Assembly: GCF_000934605.2 (NCBI RefSeq) | Contig: NZ_CP010897.2 | Location: forward strand, 3,100,001-3,164,000 | Origin: Pandoraea vervacti | GTDB lineage: Bacteria; Pseudomonadota; Gammaproteobacteria; Burkholderiales; Burkholderiaceae | Direction: 5' to 3' | DNA: 64,000 bases | In this document: one piece after another, positions 27,552 through 35,986 of the stretch | How the letters are laid out: each line of letters starts with the position of its first letter | Numbering within the stretch: position 1 is the first letter of the stretch | Translations under genes and position numbers: made by a program | The notes under the pieces: model-generated | Database searches by the model: none | What the model saw: only the letters and a program-made list of their open reading frames with translations | What the model was told of the DNA's origin: nothing

Positions 27552-27974
27552 ATGAGCAAAGTGGAAAAGACCGACGCCGAGTGGCGTGCCCAGCTCGACG
27601 ACGTCGAATACCAGATCACGCGCCATGCCGCGACCGAACGCGCCTTTACCGGGCGCTACTGGGATCATTGGAAGGACGGCACGTATCGCTGCGTGTGCTG
27701 TGGCGCCCCGCTGTTCGAGTCGACCGAAAAGTTCGACGCCGGCTGCGGATGGCCGAGCTACTCGAAGCCGATCGAGGGGGCGGGTATCGACGAGGTTACG
27801 GATTACAGCCATGGTATGGTCCGCGTCGAAGTGCGCTGCCACAATTGCGACGCCCACCTCGGTCACGTGTTCGAGGACGGCCCGCAACCCACCGGCCTGC
27901 GTTATTGCATCAATTCCGCGTCGCTCAATTTCGAGGACAAGGACGGCAAGTCGGATAAACCGACGCAGGACTGA
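27552..27974 (+). CDS. msrB: Peptide-methionine (R)-S-oxide reductase MsrB
   Basis: The 140-residue enzyme reduces methionine-R-sulfoxide in proteins. Zinc is bound by Cys47/Cys50 (CVCC) and Cys96/Cys99 (CHNC). The catalytic Cys119 lies in RYCINSASL, and GWPSY and HLGHVF complete the family pattern. AGGAG lies seven bases before the ATG. It is cytoplasmic, with no signal peptide. Its closeness to selO suggests shared expression. Confidence 0.95.
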   Translation: MSKVEKTDAEWRAQLDDVEYQITRHAATERAFTGRYWDHWKDGTYRCVCCGAPLFESTEKFDAGCGWPSYSKPIEGAGIDEVTDYSHGMVRVEVRCHNCDAHLGHVFEDGPQPTGLRYCINSASLNFEDKDGKSDKPTQD

Positions 27975-28188
27975 GTGCACTCGCTGCGCAGGCGCCTGGC
28001 TTGCGTGCTTTCACCGAGCGTACTGACCGCACCCTCTTCGGGCGGGCGCCTTCGGGGTCCGCTTTCAAAAAGCGGCACTGTGTCGCTGACTACCGGTGAA
28101 ATGTCGTGAAGTTCATGTCATTCGCCCGAAACTGGCGTTTTTTGGCTTTAGGCTTGCGTCCACCTGTCTTTAACTGGGAGTCCTTGTC

Positions 28189-28623
28189 ATGTCCAAGAAA
28201 TCTGATCGTCGTCTGACCCTCGCCCTCGCCGGTTCGCTGATTGCCGCCGGCGTCATGCTCGGCGCGCCCGCGCACGCGCAAATCAACGTGCCGCAGGCCG
28301 GCTCGGGTGGAGCAGGCGGCAGTGTCGTCGCGCCGACGGTCATGCCGCGCGCCGTGACCGTCGAACAGGCGCTGGCGGCAAAGCAGGATATCGAAGCCGT
28401 CATCGAGGGATACATCGTGCAGAAAGAGAGCAAGCACGAGCACTACACGTTCCGCGACGCGTCGGGCAAGACGATCCTTATCGAGATCGACGACAAGTAT
28501 GTCCCCACCGGGCGTGAAATCACGCCGCAGACGCTCGTCCGGATCTGGGGGGAAGTCGATGTCCATCATCGCAAGCCGAACGACATCGACGTGAAGAAGG
28601 TCGAGTTCGTGGATCGTCGGTAA
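28189..28623 (+). CDS. YgiW/YdeI-type OB-fold (BOF domain) periplasmic protein
   Basis: The 144-residue protein has a signal peptide (LALAGSLIAAGVMLGAPAHA) and a bacterial OB-fold (BOF/DUF388) domain over residues about 58-144. Typical motifs are EGYIVQKESKHEHYTFRD, ILIEIDDK and RIWGEVDVHH. Relatives YgiW and YdeI are periplasmic stress-tolerance proteins. A Gly/Val-rich linker follows the signal peptide. The start has GGGAG eight bases upstream. Confidence 0.87.
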   Translation: MSKKSDRRLTLALAGSLIAAGVMLGAPAHAQINVPQAGSGGAGGSVVAPTVMPRAVTVEQALAAKQDIEAVIEGYIVQKESKHEHYTFRDASGKTILIEIDDKYVPTGREITPQTLVRIWGEVDVHHRKPNDIDVKKVEFVDRR

Positions 28624-28737
28624 TGGAGCAGCGCGGAGTGGTGTGGAGTAGCCCAGGATAGCGCGGCGCAGCAGTTACCCCGTGCGCATGTCGATGCCTA
28701 GCATGCCCGCCATCGCGCGGGCATCGCCCTGTCAGCT

Positions 28738-28800
28738 CTCTCAGTCTTATCCGTCCTCTCAGCCCTGTCCGGTCTGTCGGTCCTCTTAGTCCTCTCCAGC
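28738..28800. repeat. Seven degenerate 9-bp tandem units
   Basis: Successive units are CTCTCAGTC, TTATCCGTC, CTCTCAGCC, CTGTCCGGT, CTGTCGGTC, CTCTTAGTC and CTCTCCAGC, strictly in 9-bp register. The tract is almost purely pyrimidine plus G on the top strand. Confidence 0.7.
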
Positions 28801-28863
28801 GCTCTCGGCCGCCCCCCTCTCGGAATTCGGATGCTCGCCCATCTGCGTCCCGGGCCTTTGAAA

Positions 28864-28869
28864 TATAAT
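28864..28869 (+). promoter_or_regulatory. Candidate -10 box upstream of yciB
   Basis: TATAAT stands out in GC-rich DNA 67 bp before the yciB start. No clear -35 hexamer is visible at 16-18 bp, so the promoter call is tentative. Confidence 0.35.
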
Positions 28870-28935
28870 GGATGTTTGCCCCCTGGCGACTCGTGCCGCG
28901 GGGCAAAAATCCCGAAGCCCCCAAGCCGAGACTTC

Positions 28936-29469
28936 ATGAAATTTCTTTTCGACCTGCTACCGGTCATCCTGTTTTTCGTCGCCTTCAAATTCGCCGGCAT
29001 TTACGTGGCGACCGGCATCGCGATCGTCACCACGATTGCCCAGGTCGTCTGGATGTGGCTGCGTCACCGCAAGGTGGAACCCATGCAGTGGGTCAGTCTG
29101 GCGATCATCGTGGTGTTCGGCGGCGCGACCATGCTGCTGCACGACGAAACCTTCATCAAGTGGAAGCCGACCGCGTTGTACTGGCTCTTCGGCGTCACGC
29201 TGTTCGTAGCCGAACTGGTGTTCGACAAGAACCTGATTCGCGCGATGATGGAAAAGCAGATGGCGTTGCCCGAGAACCTCTGGCGTGCCGTGAACTTCAG
29301 TTGGGCGCTGTTCTTCCTTGCGATGGGCGCGCTTAATCTGGTCATCGCGTATCACTTCTCCACCGACACGTGGGTCGACTTCAAGCTCTTCGGCGGCATG
29401 GGCCTCATGGTCGTGTTCATCGTCGTGCAGAGCCTGTGGCTCGCGAAGTACATCAAGCAGGACGAGTAA
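28936..29469 (+). CDS. yciB: Inner membrane-spanning protein YciB (septation protein A)
   Basis: The 177-residue protein has five hydrophobic segments starting with MKFLFDLLPVILFFVAFK and matches the length of E. coli YciB (179). WRAVNFSWALFFLAMGALNLVIAY and the ending SLWLAKYIKQ are family landmarks. It is linked to cell envelope synthesis and septation. bolA and a PpiC-type isomerase follow, the usual Burkholderiales order. The start was taken at the M of MKFLFD because the upstream 35 codons resemble no known homologue. Confidence 0.93.
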   Translation: MKFLFDLLPVILFFVAFKFAGIYVATGIAIVTTIAQVVWMWLRHRKVEPMQWVSLAIIVVFGGATMLLHDETFIKWKPTALYWLFGVTLFVAELVFDKNLIRAMMEKQMALPENLWRAVNFSWALFFLAMGALNLVIAYHFSTDTWVDFKLFGGMGLMVVFIVVQSLWLAKYIKQDE

Positions 29470-29496
29470 CGACTCGTTCGTCAGGAAATCATCGCC

Positions 29497-29760
29497 ATGA
29501 CCATGGAACAGCAAATCGAAGCGCGGCTTACCGCCGCGCTCTCCCCGCTCGAACTGGCGCTCGTGAACGACAGCGCGCGCCACGCCGGGCACGCCGGAGC
29601 GGCATCGGGCGGCCACTACAACGTGCGCATCGTCTCCGCCGCGTTTACCGGACGTAACCGCGTTGCGCGTCACCGCCTGGTGTATGATGCGCTAGCCGAT
29701 TTGATGCAGAACGGCATTCACGCCCTCGCCATCGTTGCGCTCGCCCCGGGCGAAGCGTAA
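29497..29760 (+). CDS. bolA: BolA family protein
   Basis: The 87-residue protein has the BolA core SGGHYNVRIVSAAFTGRNRVARHRLVYDAL and the C-terminal GIHALAIVALAP. BolA proteins work with monothiol glutaredoxins in iron-sulfur trafficking and influence cell shape. An AGGAAA sequence precedes the start, and an ATG two codons later (29503) is a possible alternative. It lies 27 bp after yciB. Confidence 0.92.
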   Translation: MTMEQQIEARLTAALSPLELALVNDSARHAGHAGAASGGHYNVRIVSAAFTGRNRVARHRLVYDALADLMQNGIHALAIVALAPGEA

Positions 29761-29822
29761 CTCGCATGCGACGCGTCCCCCGTCGATTAACCTTGCCTTC
29801 GTCATTCGTTAGGAAAAACAGC

Positions 29823-30617
29823 ATGGCATTGAAACTCGCCCGCACGGCATTGGCGCTTGGCGCCGTCGTGTCGCTGACCGCCGTCTCCCTCCCTGCCCTC
29901 GCCCAGAACGTTGCCGTTGTGAACGGTACGCCGGTGCCTGTGGCACGCGCCGACGCCATGGTGCGTGAAATGGTGCGTCAGGGCCAGCCGAACTCGCCGC
30001 AACTGCAACAGCAAGTGCGTGAAGAACTGGTCAAGCGCGAAGTCCTCGCGCAGGCAGCCATCAGCAAGGGTCTGGCCACCGATCCGGCCGTCAAGCAGCA
30101 GATCAAGCTTGCCGAGCAAGGCGTGCTCATCCGCGCGCTGATCGCCGACTTCCAGAAGACCTCGCCGGTGACGGACGCCGAGTTGCAAGCGCGTTACGAC
30201 CAGTTGAAAAAGCAGTTCGGCGACAAGGAGTACCACGCCCGCCACATTCTGGTGCCGAGCGAAGATACTGCCAAGGAAATCATCGCCAAGCTCAAGGGCG
30301 GCGCGAAATTCGCCGATCTCGCCAAGCAGTACTCGAAGGATCCGGGTTCTGCACAGAACGGCGGTGACCTCGACTGGTCGCCGGCCAACGCCTACGTGCC
30401 TGAGTTCGCCGACGCCCTGCAGAAGCTGCAAAAGGGTCAGTATTCGCAAACGCCGGTCAAGACGCAGTTCGGCTATCACGTTCTCGAACTGGACGACGTG
30501 CGCGACGCACAGATTCCCCCGCTGGCCGACGTTAAGCCGCAGTTGGTGCAGCAGATGCAGGAAGAAAAGCTGCAGGGCTTCATCGACGGTCTGGAGAAGA
30601 AGGCCAAGATTCAGTAA
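29823..30617 (+). CDS. Periplasmic parvulin-type peptidyl-prolyl isomerase
   Basis: The 264-residue protein has a signal peptide (LARTALALGAVVSLTAVSLPALA, cleavage before QNVAV) and a SurA-N-like helical region. A single parvulin domain covers about residues 130-225, marked by YHARHILVPSEDTAKEI, KFADLAKQYSKDPGSAQNGGDLDW and TQFGYHVLELDD. It likely assists folding of periplasmic and outer membrane proteins. The ATG at 29823 follows AGGA. The gene lies 62 bp after bolA and ends at a strong terminator. Confidence 0.9.
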   Translation: MALKLARTALALGAVVSLTAVSLPALAQNVAVVNGTPVPVARADAMVREMVRQGQPNSPQLQQQVREELVKREVLAQAAISKGLATDPAVKQQIKLAEQGVLIRALIADFQKTSPVTDAELQARYDQLKKQFGDKEYHARHILVPSEDTAKEIIAKLKGGAKFADLAKQYSKDPGSAQNGGDLDWSPANAYVPEFADALQKLQKGQYSQTPVKTQFGYHVLELDDVRDAQIPPLADVKPQLVQQMQEEKLQGFIDGLEKKAKIQ

Positions 30618-30642
30618 GCCTTGTGCTTGCGGTATCGAAACG

Positions 30643-30674
30643 AAAATCCCGCCTGATGGCGGGATTTTTGTTTT
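30643..30674 (+). terminator. Rho-independent terminator after parvulin gene
   Basis: AAAATCCCGCC and GGCGGGATTTT form an 11-bp stem with loop TGAT, followed by more T residues. The A-rich left arm lets it work on both strands. Confidence 0.9.
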
Positions 30675-30815
30675 CCGGTGGTGAGGTGCGAAAGGGGCGG
30701 TTCCGCCCGCAAAGATTGCGCACATCCGCATCATGCCGTGTTGCGGTGCCGACGCAGGACGCTTTTACGTTCGCGCCCGAAACCCGAACCGACACATTCG
30801 GCCTGCCGTCGGCTG

Positions 30816-32447
30816 TCATTGCGCCCCGATCTGATCACCCGGCGCGTAGATGAATATCTGCGTGGGCGCCGCTGTGACATTCACGCGGATGATCGGGAGG
30901 AAGCGGCCTGTCGCGTCGAAATAGCCCTGCTGGATGATGCGGGCGTCGGCGAAAACGTTGCCTACCGCCACGAAGGCTTCGAGCGGGAGCTTTTCGGGAA
31001 TGTCGCGAGGCCACGGCTTGATAGTGATTTCGTTGTGCCGGTAGCCGAGGATCACATCGCTCGGAAAATCGCGGCGAATCGTGATGCTTAGCTGGAACGA
31101 CACCGGATCGGGGCGGAATGGGCAGTGACTCGAAATGCCTAGATGGGCATAGCGGGCGTACCAAACGGCATATGACGTTACACCCAACTCGTCGCAAAAG
31201 CGACCTTCACTGATGGAACGGCAGCTATCGGCGCGTTGGCCCGTTTGGGCATCGGTTGGAAATGCACATTTCAGTGTGAGCGGCTGGCTCGCCGGGGCAT
31301 TGAATTCCTTCATGATCAAGCCAGTCCCGCCCGCCCAATGAGCAAGCGCGGTAACTTTGGCATCCGCTCGCAAATAGCTAAACGAAATGCCATCCCGAAC
31401 ATAGTAGTTGTCACGTGGATTCCACACGGGCATGGCGGTGGCTGAGACCATCCGAATCAACACCCCATCGCAGTAATACGCCGGATCGTTCCCGCCATTG
31501 CAACTCGGCGAAATGTCGGCGTACCGCTTCGTCAGCCGCTCCGCCACCCGAAACCCCTCGTCCATCTGATCGGTTTCATCGAAGCCGAACGCGGCACCAT
31601 GGCCTGGCACGAACATCACGCGCAGAATCGGCATCCATTGTCCGGTCGCCGTGAAGTACTGCATTTGATAGCGCTGTGCCTGCAATAGCTGGCCGGGTGT
31701 GCTGGCGTCGTAATAGAACGCCTGAATGGGGATGGTCGTAGGGGTCGCCGGATTCCATGCGGCGATCAGCAGCGACATGGGCGTTTGCGCCAGCGCGTCC
31801 GATACTTGTTCATGCGCCTGCATGGCCGCGTAGAACTGCGCGGCCAGACGCGCACTCAACGAGCATTGTCGCAACTCGTTCTGGCCGTTCGCCAGGAAGT
31901 GAGCGACCCATGCCGTCGCGTCGGTCACACCATTGGCCGCGCACGAACTCCAGTCTGGTGGCGCTGGTGGCGTACTGCCCAGGAAATCGCAGCCATGCGA
32001 ACCGGTGGCCCCCGGTGGATTGACCGCAAACGGATAAACGCAACGCACGTCGTAAGGCTTCTGCCATCCAGCCGCAGTGAACCCATCGGCCAGAATGAAC
32101 CCCGCAGTCGCCCCCAACGACGTCGTGCGCAAGTCGCCTCGTACGAACGCGAGGTTCACCGACTGCGTCTGCGTTTCCTCCACCGTCAGCGCGGCAAACT
32201 GCTGCGATGCGCCACCTGATAACGACCGCACGATCAACCCGCTGCACATCCAGATCGCCCGATCGACCCCACACTGCTCGACACGCGACGCGTACCGCTG
32301 ATTCACTAACTGCGCGACGTCCGGCCCGGGAAGCATTTGTGCCTGCGCGCAGTAGCATGCAGCCATGAGTGCAAGCGACAGGAGCGTACGCCACCGAGCG
32401 GATACGGATCGAGTCGCAACTTCCGGATTCAGCGGAACCATCATCAT
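30816..32447 (-). CDS. Secreted halovibrin-like protein with two tandem modules (copy C)
   Basis: The 543-residue protein starts at one of three successive ATGs (32447, 32444, 32441) after GGGAGAGAGG and has a signal peptide ending in CAQAQ. Two related modules follow. Module 1 opens with RYASRVEQCGVDRAIWMCSG and ends with IPIQAFYYD and MPILRVMFVP. Module 2 opens with RYADISPSCNGG and YYCDGVLIRM, contains ISFSYLRADAKV, and ends with LPLEAFVAVGN and LPIIRVNVTA. Paired cysteines suggest disulfides. The pattern fits proteins annotated as halovibrin HvnA/HvnC; Vibrio halovibrins are secreted NAD-glycohydrolases. Catalysis here is unproven. It is closely related to the genes at 34255 and 35987. 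Confidence 0.72.
   Translation of the reverse strand: MMMVPLNPEVATRSVSARWRTLLSLALMAACYCAQAQMLPGPDVAQLVNQRYASRVEQCGVDRAIWMCSGLIVRSLSGGASQQFAALTVEETQTQSVNLAFVRGDLRTTSLGATAGFILADGFTAAGWQKPYDVRCVYPFAVNPPGATGSHGCDFLGSTPPAPPDWSSCAANGVTDATAWVAHFLANGQNELRQCSLSARLAAQFYAAMQAHEQVSDALAQTPMSLLIAAWNPATPTTIPIQAFYYDASTPGQLLQAQRYQMQYFTATGQWMPILRVMFVPGHGAAFGFDETDQMDEGFRVAERLTKRYADISPSCNGGNDPAYYCDGVLIRMVSATAMPVWNPRDNYYVRDGISFSYLRADAKVTALAHWAGGTGLIMKEFNAPASQPLTLKCAFPTDAQTGQRADSCRSISEGRFCDELGVTSYAVWYARYAHLGISSHCPFRPDPVSFQLSITIRRDFPSDVILGYRHNEITIKPWPRDIPEKLPLEAFVAVGNVFADARIIQQGYFDATGRFLPIIRVNVTAAPTQIFIYAPGDQIGAQ
30829..30926. repeat. 98-bp exact direct repeat, copy 1
   Basis: The 3' coding end of the two-module gene at 30816 is identical over 98 bp to 34268-34365. 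Mismatches start immediately beyond, which points to recent duplication or gene conversion. Confidence 0.85.
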
Positions 32448-32540
32448 TCCTCTCTCCCGATATCGACCCGGGCTCATGGCCCGTCCCCCAATAAGCGAAG
32501 GGCGCCATAAGGCGTCACAAGGCGTCACATTCGCACCGCA

Positions 32541-34133
32541 TCAAAACCCGATCCGCAGCACCCTCGAGAACTGGAAGCGGGCGCCGGACGAGGTGCCTAC
32601 CGCATAATTCACAGCCACCGTCCTCCCTGCGTTCTCCGTGATCCACGCAGTGGGAATCTGGAATACATTGGCCCGGCCGGGGACCACGTTCTGACGTTCG
32701 GTATCACGCACCACCACACCAGCCCAGCGCACCTGAACGTTATGCGTGCTCGCGGCCCCGGGGAACGACACTGTCACCTGCGTTTTGGCCGCATCGATCG
32801 CCGGCGCGGGCAGGCTCAGCGATTGCCCCTCGATCTGGAGGTTCAACGGCGCAGACTGCTCGATGGGATTGTTGCCGCGCTTGACGCTAAACGTTACTGG
32901 CACGGTCGCGCCTATCGCGTCGATCACTTCGACACGAGGAATGTCGAATGTCATTCGCCCCACACTCGCCACGGACTTGATCGGTGTGTCGTAAGTGACC
33001 GAAGGGCCTTGCCACCTTGCGCCGACCGTCTGCCCGACGGCCATGCCAGGATAGGCGGGCACCTCGACAGTCACGGTATCGCGCTCGTAGAAATCGGAAA
33101 TCAGCAACCGTGCCCCATTGTTCGCCGAAGCTTCGAGCACCTTCGGCGCGACGTTGCCGATGCCGTTATCCGGCGCGACCACTTGCTCTGCCGGAATATA
33201 GGCGAAGGTGGCTCTGGCCCCCGCGTTAGCGGGCATCCCGACTCGCACGATGGGCACGAACTTCCGGTAAGCCTGATAGTAGCGCTGCTGGTCGCTTTGC
33301 GCGTTTGCGAGCGCGCCAGCGACATTTTGAAGATAGAAAAACGAATGGATGGGAAGCGTAGCACCGCTGCCACTCTGCCATGTCGCCATCAAAAGTTCGT
33401 TCCAGTCGAACGTGCCGGTCGGCGCTTGCTGTGCGCGAGCGAGAATGTTCTGGTAGAACCGATCCGCGGTGCCTTGCTGACCGATCCGCATGTTCCAGCC
33501 ACACATTTGATAGGGACGTCGATTGACTTTGCGAAAGTGCTCAACCCATTGTTGGGCTGTCGTGATACCGAGCGTTTCGCATGACTGCGTGCCGACCGGG
33601 TCGTAGGTGAGCGGACCACACCCATTAAGCGTCGGTCGATTCCAGGAATCGGCATCGTAAGGGAAAGCACACAGCACCTGTACCTCCTGTGTTCCGGCGG
33701 GCGCTTCCATTCCCGGGTACAAAATGAATCCGTTTGCGTGCTGCCACAGTTTCGAGAAGTTCGAGTCGTAGCGAAGCCACACGAATGCAATTCCCCCCTT
33801 GCGAATCGCGTCGGGACTGGGATCCCACGGATAGAAGTCTGGATGGGTGTCGGTCGTACGTATTGTCACGCCGCCGCATAGAAAAGCAGGCCGATTGACC
33901 GAGCCACAATTCTGAGCGTTGCTGTTGTACCAGTGGGTCAATTGCACAGCGGGATCAGCAGCCGCATCGGGCGCGGCCATGACCGAGGGGCCTGGCGTCG
34001 ACTGAACGGCGTCTGAAGCCGCTGCGACGCTGGGCCTCGATGTCGATTGGCCCGGCGCAGTACACGCGATAAGCACAAGCGAAAGCAGAAATGTGCAACC
34101 TGTCCCCAGAATGTTCAGCAAACACTTTTGCAT
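32541..34133 (-). CDS. Halovibrin-like lipoprotein, one module plus Ig-like C-terminal region
   Basis: The 530-residue protein has a lipobox (LVLIAC, Cys near residue 24), so it is probably a lipoprotein, followed by a Ser/Ala/Pro-rich linker. Residues about 65-300 form a single module with QNCGSVNRPAFLCGGVTIR, GIAFVWLRYD, NGFILYPGMEAP, VLCAFPYDAD, LPIHSFFYL and VPIVRVGMP. This is the classical single-module halovibrin layout. The C-terminal 210 residues look like two or three Ig-like beta domains (DTVTVEVPAYPGMAVGQTV, ending in FQFSRVLRIGF). The Shine-Dalgarno GAGGAGG lies five bases before the ATG. It sits between the two-module paralogues. Confidence 0.7.
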   Translation of the reverse strand: MQKCLLNILGTGCTFLLSLVLIACTAPGQSTSRPSVAAASDAVQSTPGPSVMAAPDAAADPAVQLTHWYNSNAQNCGSVNRPAFLCGGVTIRTTDTHPDFYPWDPSPDAIRKGGIAFVWLRYDSNFSKLWQHANGFILYPGMEAPAGTQEVQVLCAFPYDADSWNRPTLNGCGPLTYDPVGTQSCETLGITTAQQWVEHFRKVNRRPYQMCGWNMRIGQQGTADRFYQNILARAQQAPTGTFDWNELLMATWQSGSGATLPIHSFFYLQNVAGALANAQSDQQRYYQAYRKFVPIVRVGMPANAGARATFAYIPAEQVVAPDNGIGNVAPKVLEASANNGARLLISDFYERDTVTVEVPAYPGMAVGQTVGARWQGPSVTYDTPIKSVASVGRMTFDIPRVEVIDAIGATVPVTFSVKRGNNPIEQSAPLNLQIEGQSLSLPAPAIDAAKTQVTVSFPGAASTHNVQVRWAGVVVRDTERQNVVPGRANVFQIPTAWITENAGRTVAVNYAVGTSSGARFQFSRVLRIGF

Positions 34134-34145
34134 CGTTGCCTCCTC

Positions 34146-34241
34146 TCATTGAATCCAATTGGCAGGAATCTGGAAGGTATTGGCACATCCCGGCACAACG
34201 TCTTGCACATCGGTGTCGCGCAAGGCGCACACCGAGTCCGA
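34146..34241 (-). pseudogene. Remnant of the 3' end of a second Ig-like halovibrin lipoprotein gene
   Basis: Read on the minus strand, this stretch encodes RDTDVQDVVPGCANTFQIPA followed by NWIQ and a TGA stop. It aligns with RDTERQNVVPGRANVFQIPT plus AWI near the C terminus of the gene at 32541. The remnant lacks everything upstream and stops about 30 residues before the parent's end. It begins right at the 3' end of the gene at 34255, so a deletion or fusion probably removed the rest. Confidence 0.75.
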
Positions 34242-34254
34242 CCGATCGACGTCT

Positions 34255-35883
34255 TCAATTTGCACCTATCTGATCACCCGGCGCGTAGATGAATATCTGC
34301 GTGGGCGCCGCTGTGACATTCACGCGGATGATCGGGAGGAAGCGGCCTGTCGCGTCGAAATAGCCTTGCTGAATGATGCGGGCGTCGGCAAAGACATTGC
34401 CGACGGCGACGAACGCTTCAAGCGGCAGTTTCGCAGGGATGTCGCGGGGCCATGGCTTAATCGTGATTTCGTTGTGCTTGTAGCCAAGAATCGTGTCGCT
34501 GGGGAAATCGCGGCGAATGGTGATGCTTAGCTGGAACCCGACAGGGTTAGGACGGAACGGGCAGTGAACCGATATTGCCTGATGGGCGTAACGGGCATAC
34601 CAGATGGCATAAGAGGTCACGCCCAGTTCATCGCAGAACTTCCCTTCACTCGAAGAGCGACAGCTGTCCGCGCGTGCGCCGGTATGGGCATCAGTTGGAA
34701 ACGAACATTTCAGAATCAACGGCTGCCCCGCAGGCGCGTTGAACTCCTTCATGATGAAACCGGTCCCCCCTGTCCATCCGGCGACCGCAGTCACCTTTGC
34801 GTCGGCTCGCAGATAGCTGTAAGACACACCGTCGCGAACAAGGTAGTCGGCACGGGGATTCCACACCGGCATGTCCTTCACAGCCACCATCCGAATCAAC
34901 ACCCCGTCGCAGTAATACGCCGGATCCTTCCCGCCATTGCAACTTGGCGAAATGTCGGCGTACCGCTTCGTCAAGCGCTCCGCCACCCGAAACCCCTCCT
35001 CCATCTGATCGGTTTCATCGAAGCCGAACGTCGCACCTTGGCCGGGCACGAACATCACGCGCAGGATCGGCATCCATTGGCCAGTCGCCGTGAAGTACTG
35101 CATCTGATAGCGCTGCGCCTGCAATAGCTGGCCGGGTGTGCTCGCGTCGTAGTAGAACGCCTGAATCGGAATGGTCGTCGGCGCGGCGGGGTTCCATGCC
35201 GCGCTCAGCAGAGATAAGGCGGTTTGCGCCAGCGCGTCCGTTACCTGCTCGTGGGCCTGCATCGCCGCGTAGAACTGCTGGGCATCGTGGGCGCTCAGCG
35301 AACATTGCCGCAGGATGTTCTGACCGTTGGCAATGAAGTGGGCGACCCAGGCCGTTGCGTCCGCCACGCCGTTGGAAACGCACGAACTCCAGTCCGGTGG
35401 CGCAGGCGGTCCGCTGCCCAACATATCGCAGCCATGCGAGCCGGACACGCCCGGCGGGCTCACCGCGAAGGGATACACACACCGCACCTCGTAGGGCTTG
35501 CCCCAGCCCGCCGCCGTCAAACCGTCGGCCAGAATGAAACCCGCCGTCGCGCCCAGAGATGATGTGCGCAAGTCCCCTCGTACGAACGCGAGATTGACCG
35601 ACTGCGTCTGCGTCTCGTCCGGCGTAAGGGCCGCGAACTGCTGCGACGCGCCGCCCGATAACGCGCGCACGATCAGGCCGCTGCATGTCCATATCGGCCT
35701 GTCCACGCCACAACGCTGAACACGCGACGCATAACGTTGATTCACCAGTTGCGCCACATCGGGACCGGGAAGCGCCTGGGCGTGAGCGCACAACGCCGCG
35801 AACGCGAGGCCCAACGACATCGAGATTCGACACCAACCTGCGATGTACTGACCCACGACACATCGAATGAGCAGGACCGTCAT
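34255..35883 (-). CDS. Secreted halovibrin-like protein with two tandem modules (copy B)
   Basis: The 542-residue protein has a signal peptide (MSLGLAFAALCAHAQA) and the same two-module structure as the genes at 30816 and 35987. Most residues of module 1 are identical to copy C (for example CSGLIVRALSGGASQQFAAL). Module 2 has SPSCNGGKDPAYYCDG and ISVHCPFRPNP. The ATG at 35883 follows GAGG by six bases; a GTG at 35886 directly precedes it. The last residues (GDQIGAN) differ from GDQIGAQ of copy C, because the coding end runs into different DNA. A lux-box-like element lies 59 bp upstream. Confidence 0.72.
   Translation of the reverse strand: MTVLLIRCVVGQYIAGWCRISMSLGLAFAALCAHAQALPGPDVAQLVNQRYASRVQRCGVDRPIWTCSGLIVRALSGGASQQFAALTPDETQTQSVNLAFVRGDLRTSSLGATAGFILADGLTAAGWGKPYEVRCVYPFAVSPPGVSGSHGCDMLGSGPPAPPDWSSCVSNGVADATAWVAHFIANGQNILRQCSLSAHDAQQFYAAMQAHEQVTDALAQTALSLLSAAWNPAAPTTIPIQAFYYDASTPGQLLQAQRYQMQYFTATGQWMPILRVMFVPGQGATFGFDETDQMEEGFRVAERLTKRYADISPSCNGGKDPAYYCDGVLIRMVAVKDMPVWNPRADYLVRDGVSYSYLRADAKVTAVAGWTGGTGFIMKEFNAPAGQPLILKCSFPTDAHTGARADSCRSSSEGKFCDELGVTSYAIWYARYAHQAISVHCPFRPNPVGFQLSITIRRDFPSDTILGYKHNEITIKPWPRDIPAKLPLEAFVAVGNVFADARIIQQGYFDATGRFLPIIRVNVTAAPTQIFIYAPGDQIGAN
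34268..34365. repeat. 98-bp exact direct repeat, copy 2
   Basis: Identical to 30829-30926; it covers the C-terminal codons of the two-module gene at 34255. Confidence 0.85.
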
Positions 35884-35942
35884 CACTCGCCTCGCGCGTT
35901 ATCGACCCGCGATCATTGGGCCATGCCGCATCCTCGACGAAC

Positions 35943-35962
35943 AACTGTCAACCCTGACAGGT
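35943..35962 (-). promoter_or_regulatory. lux-box-like palindrome upstream of halovibrin-like copy B
   Basis: Read on the minus strand the 20-mer is ACCTGTCAGGGTTGACAGTT, which has the CT-N12-AG layout and the ACCTGT...ACAG ends of LuxR-type binding sites. It lies within a 29-bp segment (35935-35963) repeated exactly at 37671-37699. Distance to the downstream start is 59 bp. Confidence 0.55.
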
Positions 35963-35986
35963 GGATGCAAAAGGTCCGTCGACTCG

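Larger units (their letters stand above)
28624..28935. other. Intergenic region without gene, 312 bp
   Basis: The region holds a pyrimidine-rich 9-bp tandem repeat (28738-28800) and a good -10 hexamer (28864-28869) in front of yciB. I see no coding sequence. Arginine/aspartate-rich antisense translation is a by-product of the repeat. Confidence 0.6.

Noticed and set aside
28059..28075. Hairpin CCGCTTT/AAAGCGG after msrB as a terminator
   Set aside because: It has a 7-bp stem but no T-run on either side, so I could not support it.
28700..28800. Arg/Asp/Thr-rich small protein on the minus strand
   Set aside because: It is only a translation of the 9-bp tandem repeat with no ribosome site.
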